A stretch of DNA of 64,000 nt from Gambelia wislizenii (Eukaryota; Chordata; Lepidosauria; Squamata; Crotaphytidae). The stretch is from the NCBI GenBank assembly GCA_030847615.1, contig JAUMIR010000003.1, forward strand, positions 27,154,501 to 27,218,500. The letters are read 5' to 3'. The translations under genes were made by a program, and so were the position numbers. This document shows positions 34,302-44,577 of this stretch, piece after piece. The number at the start of each line of letters is the position of its first letter. The first letter of the stretch is position 1. Below the pieces are notes generated by a model, which was not told the origin of the DNA, ran no database searches, and saw only the letters and a program-made list of their open reading frames with translations.

Positions 34302-34634
34302 CTTAAAAAGAAGGGGGGGGGAATAAGAAAGAGGGTAGGGCAGGGAAACACAACATAAAATATATACCGGATCTTCTGTTCAGATAGTAGCTCTAGCCTA
34401 CATCCAGCATATAACAAATAAAATAGCAACTGTTATTTCAAGACACGTTATCATTCCTTCACGGCAGTAGCTATCAAACTTTCTGTCTTCGAGGAACTTT
34501 ACTCTCTATGCATTTGTCACAGGATCTTGTGCATGTTACAGAGTGGAGCAGGCAAAAAAAAAAATAGATCTAGATTTACTGAGTAGGTCTTTGGGGAACC
34601 TGAAGCAACTTGTTCAACCTTGGGTTATAAAAAC

Positions 34635-35265
34635 ATAGAGCAGGAAAGGGCCTTATCAAGTTCAACTCCTTGCTCAATGCAGAATCTTCAGCTAAAGTAT
34701 CCCCAGCAGGTATCTGTTAAGAGGAGGAAATCCTGCTAAATCTCTAGGCAATTGGTTCCATTGCAAAATGGCTCTTACTGTCAAGAACTTCTTTCTAATG
34801 TTCAACTGAAATCTACCCTCCTTTAGTTTCAACCCATTAGACCTTGTCCTACCATCTGAGGCAGCAGAGAACAAGCTTGCCTCTTCCTCTCTGTGACAGA
34901 CTTTGAGGTATTTAAGGAGTGCAATCATGTCACCCCTCAGTCTTCACCAAGTTGAACATGCCTAGCTCCTTCAACCCTTCCTCATAGGTTTTTGTTCTCT
35001 ACACCTCTTATCATCCTTGTTGCCCTTCTCTGAACCTGCTCTAATTTATCTATATCCTTCTTAAAATGAGGCACCCAGAACTGAACACAGTGCTCCAGGT
35101 GATGCCTGACTAACAAGGAATATAGTGGGACTATTACTTCCCTTCACTTGGAAGAAACCATGTTTCTATTAATGCAGGCTAAAACAGCATTTGCCTTCTT
35201 TGCTGCAGTATCAAACTGCTGGTATATGTTCAACTTATGATCAAAAATAATTAATTGACTGCTTT
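34635..35265 (-). mobile_element. CR1 LINE fragment (old)
   Basis: The minus strand contains recognisable CR1 C-terminal pieces (FQLNIRKKFLTVRAILQWNQ, MIALLKYLKVC) and continues upstream through the antisense of [13 protein letters not shown] sequence to about 35265. The 3' tail is lost. Confidence 0.85.
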
Positions 35266-35999
35266 GTACTAGGTCTTTGCTCAGCTATGCTGGCCAGTTT
35301 CATCTTTGTGTCAGAATCCCAGAGTCTTTTGTAACTCAAATATCCATATTTCTTATATATGCAGATTATCCCAGTATTAGAAATCTTCCAAGTTAGCATG
35401 GCTATGCCCATGCTGACTAGGAAATTCTGGAAGTTGTAGTCTACATTCCCACCTTCCTCCCCAGGCTGTGTTGGGACAGAATTATAGGGCTGCCATACCC
35501 TGGATCTGGGCTGGTTTTTATCTGGATTCTAGGTATGTGACTCAGTGACACAATTTTTCATTTTAAAAAAACACATCTATAGCTCCTCTAAGAGCCAAGA
35601 GATGAGCAAAATGTGGAGGCACGCCTATTAAAATGGAGAACCTCTGGCAAAACATACCAAAGAGTTGTGTTGGAGGACCTAGAAGATGCCTAGAGAGGAC
35701 ACCTCTCCAGGTATTTTCCAGTGTGACTATGGTATGTGTCCTTATTTTGTGTCCCACAGATAACTAAAACTGTGGATATTAGTTCTGCGGATATGGGAGT
35801 CTGGCTGTATAATGTATTTGAGCGTTCCACACAAAATCAAGGAAGAGGAACCTCAAACCCTTGGGCTGAATCCTCTAGAAGACCCAACCTGGCCCACTGG
35901 GAGTTTCCCAGAGGGCCACACTCTCTTCTGCAAGGTTTACTTCCAGGCTATTTTTTTGCGGGGGGAGCCTCCTCCCAAGTTGAAACCTAATCCAAAATG

Positions 36000-36225
36000 G
36001 GTCAACTATGTCACCTGGAGGCTTCTGAGCAAGCTCACTCACATGTCATTACCAAATGTGCCTCTGAAGTTGGTGGGAGTGAGAGAAGATCTCAAATCTC
36101 TGGTAGGTACATAAAGGGGGATACAATCTTTTAGATAATATGGACCCAAAGTATAGAGGGCTCTATAGTCCTGACCAGCACTTTGACCTGAGCCTGGGAA
36201 TAAATTGGTAACCATTTTGTTACAG
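36000..36225 (-). mobile_element. L2-like LINE fragment
   Basis: Antisense blocks such as CTCACTCACATGTCATTACC and TAGAGGGCTCTATAGTCCTG follow the same order as the L2-like copy at 30890-31160. Strongly decayed. Confidence 0.6.
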
Positions 36226-36265
36226 ATCCTTTTGCATTTTTTTTACATACTTAAAAAAAAATTAC

Positions 36266-36400
36266 CTTCTCTCATAACGTAAGCACCATCTTTGCATCGC
36301 ACAGTCCTCTTTCCATATCTTCATTGTACGGGTGAACGCTTGAACACATGGTTGACGATGTCCCACCATTGCCAGTTCTTGTTCAGCACACACATTTGGC
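36266..36400 (-). CDS. MEGF6: MEGF6 exon 2 (first half of EMI domain)
   Basis: The 135-bp exon starts after the acceptor TTCTAG and ends before the donor GTAATT. It contributes one base, 44 full codons and two bases, so phases fit both neighbours. The peptide begins PNVCAEQELAMVGHRQPCVQ and ends WCLRYER(R). It has four cysteines (residues 4, 18, 33 and 39 of the exon). Mammalian MEGF6 has PNVCAEQEL, VG-RQPCVQ and W-C-ERR in the same places, so the identification is strong. EMI domains are cysteine-rich N-terminal modules of secreted extracellular-matrix proteins, thought to mediate protein-protein contacts. The middle of the domain (around KIWKEDCAMQRW) is more divergent from mammals than the ends. 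No stop or frameshift is present. Confidence 0.93.
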
Positions 36401-36819
36401 CTAGAATGTTGTGTGGAAAGGTTGAATCAAAATGGCACATGCAAATGACACACAACTTTGGAAATGAGCAGGAATGGCATCAGCTGAGGCTTATTCTTGT
36501 TTACCTCATTCAAGACATACTTTTAACTGCTTGTGACAACTTAGTTTTAACTCAAACTTCTCTACAGGCTCATTTTCCTATCACTTATTATCTTATTGAT
36601 TCATTGCTCACTGGTCAATGAGTAACAGATCAATACTTGACCTTAGCATATTAAAAGCATGGCATCCAAACTGTCATCAGGCAAATAAAACAACAATCTA
36701 TCTATGTATCTATTAAATAAACCACATTTAAAGTAAGAGGCCTAATTTTGGCTCTTGAGTAATTTTCCAACACAAAAACAAAGAGTTTGTACCCAACTCT
36801 TCTTCAGCAACACATTGTA

Positions 36820-37050
36820 CAGTATAGTTGGACCCTTGTATCCACAGAACCAATATCTGTGGTTTCAGTTATCCACAGCTGAAAAAATAGGGACACATGC
36901 CATAGAGTTGCACACATAGCATAGAGTTCTCCAACAGAACTCTGTGCCATGTTTGTACCCAAGGTCCTTAGGGATCACTATCATCTGCCATTTTCCAGTA
37001 TCCACGTTAAGTCTGGAAACCAAACCTCCATGGATATGTGAGTTGAACTG
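36820..37050. mobile_element. Tigger-like MITE
   Basis: Starts CAGTATAGTTGGACCCTTGT after TA, has internal ATCTGTGGTTTCAGTTATCC, and ends TGAGTTGAACTG before TA. It lies 50 bp from the next Tigger-like MITE. Confidence 0.65.
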
Positions 37051-37103
37051 TATATTGATTTTTCCCAAAGAAAACATTACTTCCTTCATTGCAGGACAGT
37101 ATA

Positions 37104-37747
37104 CAGTCATCCCTTCACATTTGCGGGGGTTGGGGGCAGACAACCCCCGCAAATGTGAAAAAAACGTGAATAAGAAATGAGCCTGCCGGCGAGCAGTTTT
37201 CCACCCCAGTCCCTTCCCAAGGCAGCGAGAAACTTCTTGAGAAGCCCCTCACTGCCTTGGGAAGGGATTGGGGTGTAACGCGAGCATGCCAGCTGCTTCC
37301 CACCCACCCCCCTTCCCAAGGCAGCAAGGAGCTTCCTAAGAAGCCCCTCGCTACCTTGGGAAGGGAGTGGAGTGTAGCGCGAACGCACCAGCTGCTTCCC
37401 CCCCCCCCTTCCCAAGGCAGCAAGGAGCTTCTTAAGAAGCCACTCGCTGCCTTGAGAAGGCAGTGGGGTGTAGTGCGAGCACGCCAGCTGCTTCCCACCC
37501 CCACCCCCTTCCCAAGGCAGCGAGGAGCTTCCTAAGAAGCCCCTCACTGCCTTGGGAAGGGAGTGGGGTGTAGCGCGAGCGCGCCAGCTGCTTCCCACCC
37601 TGCCTTCCCAGGGCAGCGATGGGCTAAGCCCTTTGCTGCCTTGGGAAGAGAGTGGGGTGTTGAGCAGCGGGGTGGGGGTGGGGAGGCAGCTTTCCACCAA
37701 TGATCAATACCGCGAATGTGAAAGTTGCGAATGTGGAGGGGCAACTG
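37104..37747. mobile_element. Tigger-like MITE carrying a minisatellite
   Basis: TA-flanked element (37102-37103, 37748-37749) with ends CAGTCATCCCTTCACATTTG and GAATGTGGAGGGGCAACTG. Immediately inside the left end is a short perfect palindrome around TTGGGGGCAGACAACCCCCG. The middle is filled by tandem repeats described separately. Confidence 0.8.
37205..37670. repeat. Minisatellite of about five 93-102-bp units
   Basis: Units start near 37211, 37310, 37406, 37508 and 37601 with CCTTCCCAAGGCAG and each contain the complement CTGCCTTGGGAAGGG about 40 bp later, so every unit is itself an imperfect hairpin. The interval between hairpins holds GGTGTAGCGCGAGC. Overlapping ORFs on both strands follow from the repeat. 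Confidence 0.9.
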
Positions 37748-38466
37748 TACTTTCAAACAAAAGCCCTCCATAAGAAGCAAGAAGTACTACAATCTCCAGA
37801 TAACCACCAAATACATCAAGGGCTCAGTTACACGGCAGTTTTTATTGCGGCGATTTGCACTTTAGCGCTTTTTTGCACCAGTGCCGGGTAGTTTATACGA
37901 TTTATGGGGAAATCAGTTGCTTTGTTTACTTTTTCACTTTCTGGTTCAGATGGGCAAAGGTGCGGGGGGCATGGCCTCCCAAGCACAGATGGAGGGAGTG
38001 ATAGCAGAAAGAGAGAACACCTTACCAATGCCGGCCTCTTAAAGCTACGGAGCCCTTTCCCTTCACCCACTGAACACACACAAATGCTGGATCTAAGCAA
38101 GCTGTACAAAGCTGATGGAGAGAGGGAAAGTAGAGAGAGAGAGAGAGAGGGAGTTCAGCTACGGAATCCCAACCAATCACAGTGCAGCTCTGCTGTGACT
38201 GAATTGGAAAGATTGCTGGTAACTCACACAGACTTGTTGTTCACACTATCAATAATGTGCTAAGTTGTGCTACTTTTCAAAAAAGACGGGAAAAGTAGCG
38301 ACATCCCCTGTCATGCTATATTTGGGTTTTTTACCTTCCCCCCTTCTGAATGAGGTGATACTGTGGTGCGATGCGTGGGAACAATGAGCAATCTTTGTGG
38401 TATATTTAGGGGAATATTTGCCCATGTAAACGCACCACAAGATAAAGTTAATGTTCTGGTGAGCTT

Positions 38467-38690
38467 TGTTGTTGTTGTTGTTGTTGTGTGCCTTCAAGTT
38501 GTTTCCAACTTATGGTGACCCTAAGAGTTTTTTCCTGGCCAGATTTGTTCACAGGGGGTTTGCCTTTGTCTTCCTTTGAGGCTGAGAGAAGAGTGTGACT
38601 TGTCCAAGATCACCCAATGAGTTTCCATAGCTGAATGGGGATTTGAACCTTGGTCTCCAGAGTCATAGTTCAGTGCTCAAACCATGTGAG
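38467..38690 (-). mobile_element. Sauria-type SINE, nearly full length
   Basis: Antisense order: (TTG)n and TGTGCCTTCAAGTTGTTTCC (Bov-B-like end), TTTGCCTTTGTCTTCCTTTG (core), GGATTTGAACCTTGGTCTCC (complement of tRNA B box) and CTCAAACCATGTG (5' end). Confidence 0.88.
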
Positions 38691-40381
38691 CTATTGTTAT
38701 TCAAACTCTTGAAGACTCATGGGTGATTGTGAAAGGTGAATGAGCATCTTCCCAAAGTGACTGATAATAGGAATTAGAATTTTAGAATTAGCCTCCTCTC
38801 CTCAACCCCCCTCACTGCCATGTTGGCTTGATTACCTTTCCTAAGCCTGACCTAAACCAAGGAGGAACCAGCTACCGGGCTGCAACTTCCATGAGCCTTT
38901 GGTTCAGGAAAATGATCATTATAGTCCAACATCTTGAGGGCCAAAGTTCCCCACTCTGCTCCACAAAGACCCTGGTGATACTAGCATACGCTTTCTACAA
39001 TGCAGAACACAGTGGAAACACCCTTTCAACTAAATCCAGGGTCAGGATTATAGCTACCAGCAGGCAAAATGAGGGCATATCCATCCAAATAAGAACATTG
39101 CCCCACAATGACATTTTCCTTCATGGGTGGGGGAGAAAAGAATTCATTCCATGTCATTCTCCCCTCCCTACATGACTACACCCTAGTCTAGGATCCAGTG
39201 TGCACTAAAATGTAAAGTATAGATTGACTATTCATTCATTTTAATGGAGGTGATAATTCCACTGAAGTGACTGGGGACATTGCAATGTGCACTGGAGCTC
39301 ATTCAAGAGGACTGGAAAATCTACTCTTTTGACCAAGAATATAGCATAGGATATTTTATGAGAACTCTTCATATTCTTCAATCCTTTCCAGAATATTTAT
39401 TGGGAAAGCAGGCCATGATCTCGTTTATTTACAAAATTGATAAGAAGCCCCATCATAAATAGAAATTGTATATATTACACTGACAACTGTTTATTTTCCC
39501 CATACATTTCACCATCTTTTCATGCCAAGCAGTGCTTCTTACCTCCTGATCTTTGGAGAGCTGTGCATTAAGGTAACACTAATAAGAAATGTTTACATTT
39601 ATCTACAGAAAACATCTGGCTAAATTTAAGCTTTGGCTGAAACCTAAACGTTTATTTTTTTGCCTATTGCTTTCTGCCCTCTGCAGAGAGAGTCAACCTT
39701 GTATTGCACCATCAAGTAACAGATTTCCTGTTGGAGCTTGTGTTTATTTGCAAGATGTTGTAAATGTACTATACAGCTGAATAGACTCAAAGCCATCAGC
39801 ATAAAATGTTTCAAGTTACTTTATGCACTATCTTGCAATGTTTCAGCAGAGAGAATCAACTTAATTCATTACAACTGAACACATGCCCTTGAGATCACTT
39901 CCTTCTCCATATCCCACACCCTGAAAACATCCTCTTTGTGGCCTCCTTCATGCACCAAACATGCAGTCATTGAGAGAAACATTCTCAGTAGTTGGAACCT
40001 AGCTATAATCCTAGGGTTTGTAGATTGGTGAGGCACTGGGCCACCCTGGCTGAGAATTCTAAATATTCTTCCCTAAACACCCAACCCAAGATTCCATAGA
40101 AATTAACCATGGCAGTTAAAATAGACATGCCGCAAAACCCCACTGAACAATTCTTGTCAAGAAAATCTCATGATTGCTTCACCTTAGGGTCCTATTAGTT
40201 CACCAAGCACTATCATTGCATATTCTGAATGACCCCCTGAACAGCTAAAACCAAAAAAGCAAAAGGAAGCTTTGTTTGCATGGGGGCCATGGAGCACAAT
40301 CTCTAGATATAATTCGCTTGGGTATGTTGCTGTTCCCAGTGTGCTGCTTAGGGTTGGCTGCTTAGGGACCTGACCAACCAA

Positions 40382-41330
40382 TCACAGGTGTGTTGGGCAG
40401 CCAATCAGCACACTGGGTGCGGGGCCATGTAGATTCCAAACATAGCCACTGGAGAGGGAGAGGGAGTACCATGGGGGTAGATGTGGTGTGTGCTGGAGAG
40501 CAGGAGGTGGGGGACCAAGGGGCAGAATGAGCGGTGGGGGGGGGCAGAATGAATGGAGGGGTATGGCAGGGGGCAGAACAAGCCGAGGGGGGGCAGGGGA
40601 GCAGAACAAGCAGAGGAGGGTGGGGCCATGTAGATTCCAGTGGCCATGTTTGGAATCTACATGGCCCTGCACACAGTGTGCTGACTGGCTGCCCAACAGA
40701 CCTGTGGGCAGAGCAAGCAGAGAGGCAGAACAAGCAGAGGGGGTGACAGGGGGCAGAACAAGCAGAGTGGGTGATGGGGGCAGAAAAAGCGGAGGAGGGG
40801 TGGCAGGGGGCAGAGCAAGTGGAGGGGGTGGCAGGGGGGAAGAATAAGCAGAGGAGGGGTGGCAGGGGCAAAACAAGCAGAGGAGGTGGCGGGGGCAAAA
40901 CAAGCAGAGGGCGTGGCGAGGGCAGAACAAGCAGAGGGGATGGCAGGGGGTAGAACAAGCAGAGTGGGTGGCAGAGGGCAGAACAAGCAGAGGGGGTGGC
41001 AGGGGAAAGAACAAGCGGAGGAGTGGCAGGGGGATAGAACAAGCAGAGGGGGTGGCAGAGGGCAGAACAAGCAGAGGGGGTGGCAGAGGGCAGAACAAGC
41101 AGAGGGGGTGGCAGTGGGAAGAACAAGCAAAGGGGGTGGCAGGGGGAAGAACAAGCAGAGGTGGGGTGGCAGGGGGCAGAATAAGCAGAGGGGGGTGGCA
41201 GGTGGCAAAACAAGCCAAGGGGGTGACGGGGGCAGAACAAGCAGAGTGGGGTGGCAGGGGGCAGAACAAGGAGAGGGGTGGTGGCAGGGGGCAGTTTTTT
41301 AATGGCATATGGTACGCCGGGTCCAGCTAG
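40382..41330. mobile_element. Putative non-autonomous Helitron
   Basis: The segment starts TCACAGG after A and ends GGGTCCAGCTAG before T, the A|TC...CTRR|T arrangement of Helitrons. Near the left end are 70-bp inverted arms (40383-40452 and 40637-40707). The bulk is a 28-bp minisatellite, and internal tandem arrays are known in Helitron-derived elements. I cannot show a convincing hairpin just upstream of CTAG, so the class is tentative. Confidence 0.4.
40505..41300. repeat. 28-bp minisatellite array
   Basis: About 25 to 28 imperfect copies of a unit like GCAGAACAAGCAGAGGGGGT plus GGCAGRGG, purine-rich on the plus strand. A non-repeat hairpin interrupts it at 40622-40710. The long ORFs on both strands (proline/cysteine-rich on the minus strand) arise from this repeat and are not genes. 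Confidence 0.95.
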
Positions 41331-42129
41331 TAGTGTAATATCTTTCTTGGCTGACTCTTGGCCAGGTTATCACATCTCCTTTCTGGTTCCCAACCAGCAT
41401 CACTTTACGGACTTTATCAGATTACCCCCCGTTAACATTCATTTGCCGGCATATTTTGTGGTGTTTTTATGCCAGCCCAGCAAAAGAACCCCCCTATGAG
41501 ACCTACCTTTACCAGTGTCAGAAAGGCAGCCCCAGCAGTAACGGAGCACAAACAGAGCTCTGTTTACTTCCAGAGTTCAGATCTCACCGATTCCCACAAG
41601 AAGATGCAAGCATGGCAAATTCAAAAAAAATAAAGCAAAATACAGACACAAAACGCAGACATAAGCACAGAAACACACTTTAAAAATTACAAGTAAACCA
41701 GGGAGGTTATAAAAAGAGTGCCCCCTACATGGCTGTTGCAATCTCACCAGGAAGTGTTCAGTCATTGATGCTGTATTCCCGTGAGCACAACGGCAGCAAC
41801 AATGTGCAGATCTATTGATGGCTTAGGCTGTCAATAAAATATGACTTTTCACAATACATGATCGCAAAAGGCATCTGATATGTGCACCCTTTCATATTCA
41901 TTAGGCGTATTATGACTCCATATTTGCCTGGTCTGATAAAGTCCTACATTTCAAAACTTCCTCCATCGTTTATATGGTCAACCACCCTCCCTGGCCTTCC
42001 TCCTGCTTTTGTCCCTCAAGGCCATTGTTAAACCAAACTTGTCACCTCATCACCACACTCATACATTTTGCATTTCTATAGCCATTCAACATCCTGCTTA
42101 TAAGGTCTGTTCCTAGGCACCAGTTCACT

Positions 42130-42215
42130 CCATGCATCTGAGGAAGTAGACCAATTCCAGGAAAGTTTTATGCTAAAACTTCTTTCTCTCTGTCTCAAAG
42201 GTGCTACAAGACCCC
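42130..42215 (+). repeat. Dispersed repeat end with hammerhead-like core
   Basis: CATCTGAGGAAGTAGACC...CAGGAAAGTTTTATGC followed by CTGTCTCAAAGGTGCTACAA is a common reptile repeat end. CTGAGGA (42138-42144) and GAAA (42161-42164) are spaced like the hammerhead ribozyme core. Confidence 0.5.
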
Positions 42216-42233
42216 ATTGGGTAAAATTGGGCA

Positions 42234-42285
42234 AGTAATACTCTTGCAGCCTCAGAGGAAGGCAATGGCAAACCCCATTTGGAGA
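42234..42285 (+). mobile_element. SINE fragment (central block)
   Basis: CTCAGAGGAAGGCAATGGCA and AACCCCATTTGG match the centre of the Sauria-type SINEs. Confidence 0.6.
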
Positions 42286-42295
42286 AGAGAATGTT

Positions 42296-42396
42296 TAAAT
42301 ATTTGAAGGGATGTCATACTGAGGATGGAGCAATGGACTCAAAACTACAGGAAAAGAGATTCTACCTAAATATTAGGTAGAACTTCCTGAGAGTCA
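42296..42396 (+). mobile_element. CR1 LINE 3' coding piece (left of foldback)
   Basis: TTTAAATATTTGAAGGGATG through AACTTCCTGAGAGTCA is CR1 coding end, interrupted by the foldback MITE and resumed at 42748. Confidence 0.85.
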
Positions 42397-42747
42397 GGAG
42401 ATTTTCAGACGGCTAAAATCAGCCTCTTGCCACGCAAGCAGCCTCCGGAGCAGTAACGAGGCTGCTGTGCGGCAAGGGTCCATTTTGGACGACACCGTTT
42501 CTCTCTCGGCGGCATCCGTGAGTGTTGCGGCTAGCATTGGAGGAGGCCGCGCTGTTTTTCACTCACGGAAGTTGTCCGTGAGTAAAAACCAGCACGGCCG
42601 CCTCCAATGCTAGCCGCAACACTCACGGACAATGCCGAGAAAGAAACGGTATCTTCCAAAATGGACCCTTGCCACACAGCAGCCTTGTTACTGCTCCAGA
42701 GGCTGCTTGCGCAGCAAGAGGCTGATTTTAGCCATCTGAAAATCTCC
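42397..42747. mobile_element. Foldback MITE inserted in CR1
   Basis: A 351-bp element with two inverted arms of about 165 bp around a loop near 42570 (CTCACGGAAGTTGTCCGTGAG). The ends are GGAGATTTTCAGACGGCTAA and its near complement, flanked by TCA on the left and TAA on the right. The CR1 reading continues across the insert. It shares ends with the element at 20738 but not its interior. Confidence 0.85.
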
Positions 42748-42926
42748 TAAGAGCTGTTTGGCAATGGAACGCACTGCCTCGTAGTTTGGTGGCGTCTCCT
42801 TCTTTGGAGTTTTTAAGCAGAGGCTGGATGGCCTTCTGTTGGGAATGATTTGATTGTGTATTCCTGCATGGCAGGGGGTTGGACTGGATGGCCCTTGTGG
42901 TCTCTTCCAACTCTATGATTCTATAA
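42748..42926 (+). mobile_element. CR1 LINE 3' end (right of foldback)
   Basis: AAGAGCTGTTTGGCAATGGA continues the CR1 coding end to the GGATGGCCCTTGTGGTCTC region and a single TCTATGATTCTATA tail. Confidence 0.88.
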
Positions 42927-43264
42927 ATTAAAATAATCCCAACCTCAATAAACATCAAAATGATTCAAAAGGTGAGATGGAAGAGATACATCTTCAAATC
43001 CTCCCTTGCAGCAGTGAGAATGTTGGTGTATTATATTGGGGTATTGTTCTTTGTGTAACTGCACTGTGTTTTGTGATCCACTATACAAAGAATCAGTTGC
43101 AAGTGACACTATAAATATCTGAGCTACACTGATCACCTGTGTGCTAGTGGCACGTATATCGATATACTATATATCAACATGCTTCTGTTTTATATAGTTG
43201 TCCTCAGATGGATGGTGATGACCATTTTAACAACACATCCCTACTAAAATAGGCATTTAGAAAC

Positions 43265-43595
43265 ATAGTTTTACAAACCTGCATCGTTGCAGGATGTACA
43301 TAGTTCAGTTGGCAGAAAGGCACAGACGACCGAGCTCCACAGAATGAAAATTCTCATCCCAGGATTGTTTGCTCACTTATAGCCAAAGCCACTCGATTCT
43401 TCAACTAACACATCTTTTTCATCATACTCATAGTTTTACAAACCTGCATCGTTGCAGGATGTACATAGTTCAGTTGGCAGAAAGGCACAGACGACCAAGC
43501 TCCACAGAATGAAAATTCTCATCCCAGGATAGTTTGCTCACTTATAGCCAAAGCCACTCGATTCTTCAACTAACAAATCTTTTTCATCATACTCA
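43265..43595. repeat. 165-bp tandem duplication, two copies
   Basis: Copy 1 is 43265-43429 and copy 2 is 43430-about 43595. By eye only about three bases differ (for example CGACCGAG/CGACCAAG, GGATTGTT/GGATAGTT and ACACATC/ACAAATC). Each copy has the palindrome CCTGCATCGTTGCAGG. On the minus strand both contain the same short ORF, described under findings. Confidence 0.93.
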
Positions 43596-43849
43596 TCATT
43601 TTCTATCTGCTCCTTAAATCTCAAACTGTCCCTAGAACTCAGAAAATCCTGGAATCTCTGCTTTTTTCAGGCCAAACTTTTATTTTCACCTGTACAAATG
43701 TTTCTGGGAACGATGACAAAGAGGAAAAGAAAAGGGGGGAAATCAATTATGACAAAACTCTACTTTGTCACCCAGGAAAGTGCTCAAGACAGCCAGCAGT
43801 CATAAAATACCAATTCAAAAGAAAATATTGATTAAAATATATGACAAAA

Positions 43850-44100
43850 TACAGCTACATTTAAAAACAATTAGAAATTCCTCCCTGGCAAACCAGTCTA
43901 CTTGCTGAAAGGTTTTCCCTGCTAGCTGATGGACAACAACAACAAAGGAACCAGTGTGGCATCCCTCAACAGGGACTTCTAGAGTCTGGGAGCACCCATT
44001 GAGAAAGCTTTCTCTTGCAACTCCACTTGTCATGTCTTGGATGGTGGTAGGACCAAGAAAAGGGTCTCCCACCACAGACCTATGTCAATATATATTGGTA
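43850..44100 (-). mobile_element. L2-like LINE fragment
   Basis: The minus strand has EKAFSMGAPRL and, further on, a SISQQ-type stretch, which are L2 C-terminal blocks, with frameshifts. The LINE with the 5' inversion is inserted directly to its right. Confidence 0.65.
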
Positions 44101-44125
44101 CTGCCAATAATCATCACCTTAGGTG

Positions 44126-44577
44126 GAAGAATCTCTTTATCATTGACATCTGAGGAGATGATGCTTCTCAGGTAGGTGAACTGCTGAACAGACTTAACCA
44201 CAGATTTGCAATGTGGGGATGGTCGTGTTCGTCCTGTGGTGCAGGCTGGTAGACAGCTTCCGTGTTCTTCAGTTTGACTTCCAGCCCAAACAGCTCTGCA
44301 GCTGTTGCAAAGCAGGATGTTAGGTGCTGCAGAGCTGCTTCTGTGTGGGCAACAAGGCAGCAGCATCAGCGAAGAGCAGCTCACAGACTAGATAGTTTAG
44401 AGTCTTAGTGAGAGCCCTCAGACGGCTTAAGTTAAACAAGCTACCATCAATACGGTAATGTATATAGATGCCATCTTCTTCTTCTAGCTCTGCCATAGCC
44501 CTTTGGAACATCATAGTGAAGAAGATTGGAGCAAGAACACAAGCTTGCTTCACTCCATTAGTTATTAGAAAGGACAA
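44126..44577 (-). mobile_element. Inverted 5' segment of zinc-finger-family LINE
   Basis: The minus strand encodes FLITNGVKQACVLAP, MMFQRAMAELEEEDGIYIHY and RIDGSLFNLSRL, then frame-damaged FADAAAL-type sequence, down to SDVNDKEI at the outer end. The plus-strand copy beginning near 44572 starts with the same DKEI codons. The two parts are one insertion with an inverted 5' end. Confidence 0.88.

Larger units (their letters stand above)
34302..36265 (-). other. MEGF6 intron 2: survey
   Basis: A short intron of about 2 kb holds one old minus-strand CR1 (34635-35265) and a minus-strand L2-like fragment (36000-36225). At about 35725-35807 there is a decayed piece resembling a Tigger-like end, finishing in CTGGCTG next to TA. 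The stretch 35270-35720 shows nothing else recognisable. Confidence 0.65.

Noticed and set aside
37205..37670. Regular repeats considered as a CRISPR-like array
   Set aside because: Units are contiguous without unique spacers, the genome is a vertebrate's, and the array sits within a DNA transposon.
37107..37700. 197-codon and overlapping ORFs
   Set aside because: They are translations of the minisatellite inside the Tigger-like MITE, open on both strands.
40362..41308. Very long minus-strand ORFs rich in Pro/Cys/Leu (292 and 308 codons) and plus-strand Gly/Gln ORFs
   Set aside because: All arise from the 28-bp minisatellite, which is open in several frames. No start context, splice sites or family similarity.
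43430..43522. Micro-ORF considered as an alternative MEGF6 first exon
   Set aside because: Its end phase does not match exon 2 and the donor GTTTGT is weak. Kept only as a finding, not annotated as a gene.
44390..44577. Short minus-strand reverse-transcriptase ORF considered an independent LINE insertion
   Set aside because: Its ends match the adjacent plus-strand piece so exactly that one insertion with an inverted 5' end is the simpler explanation.
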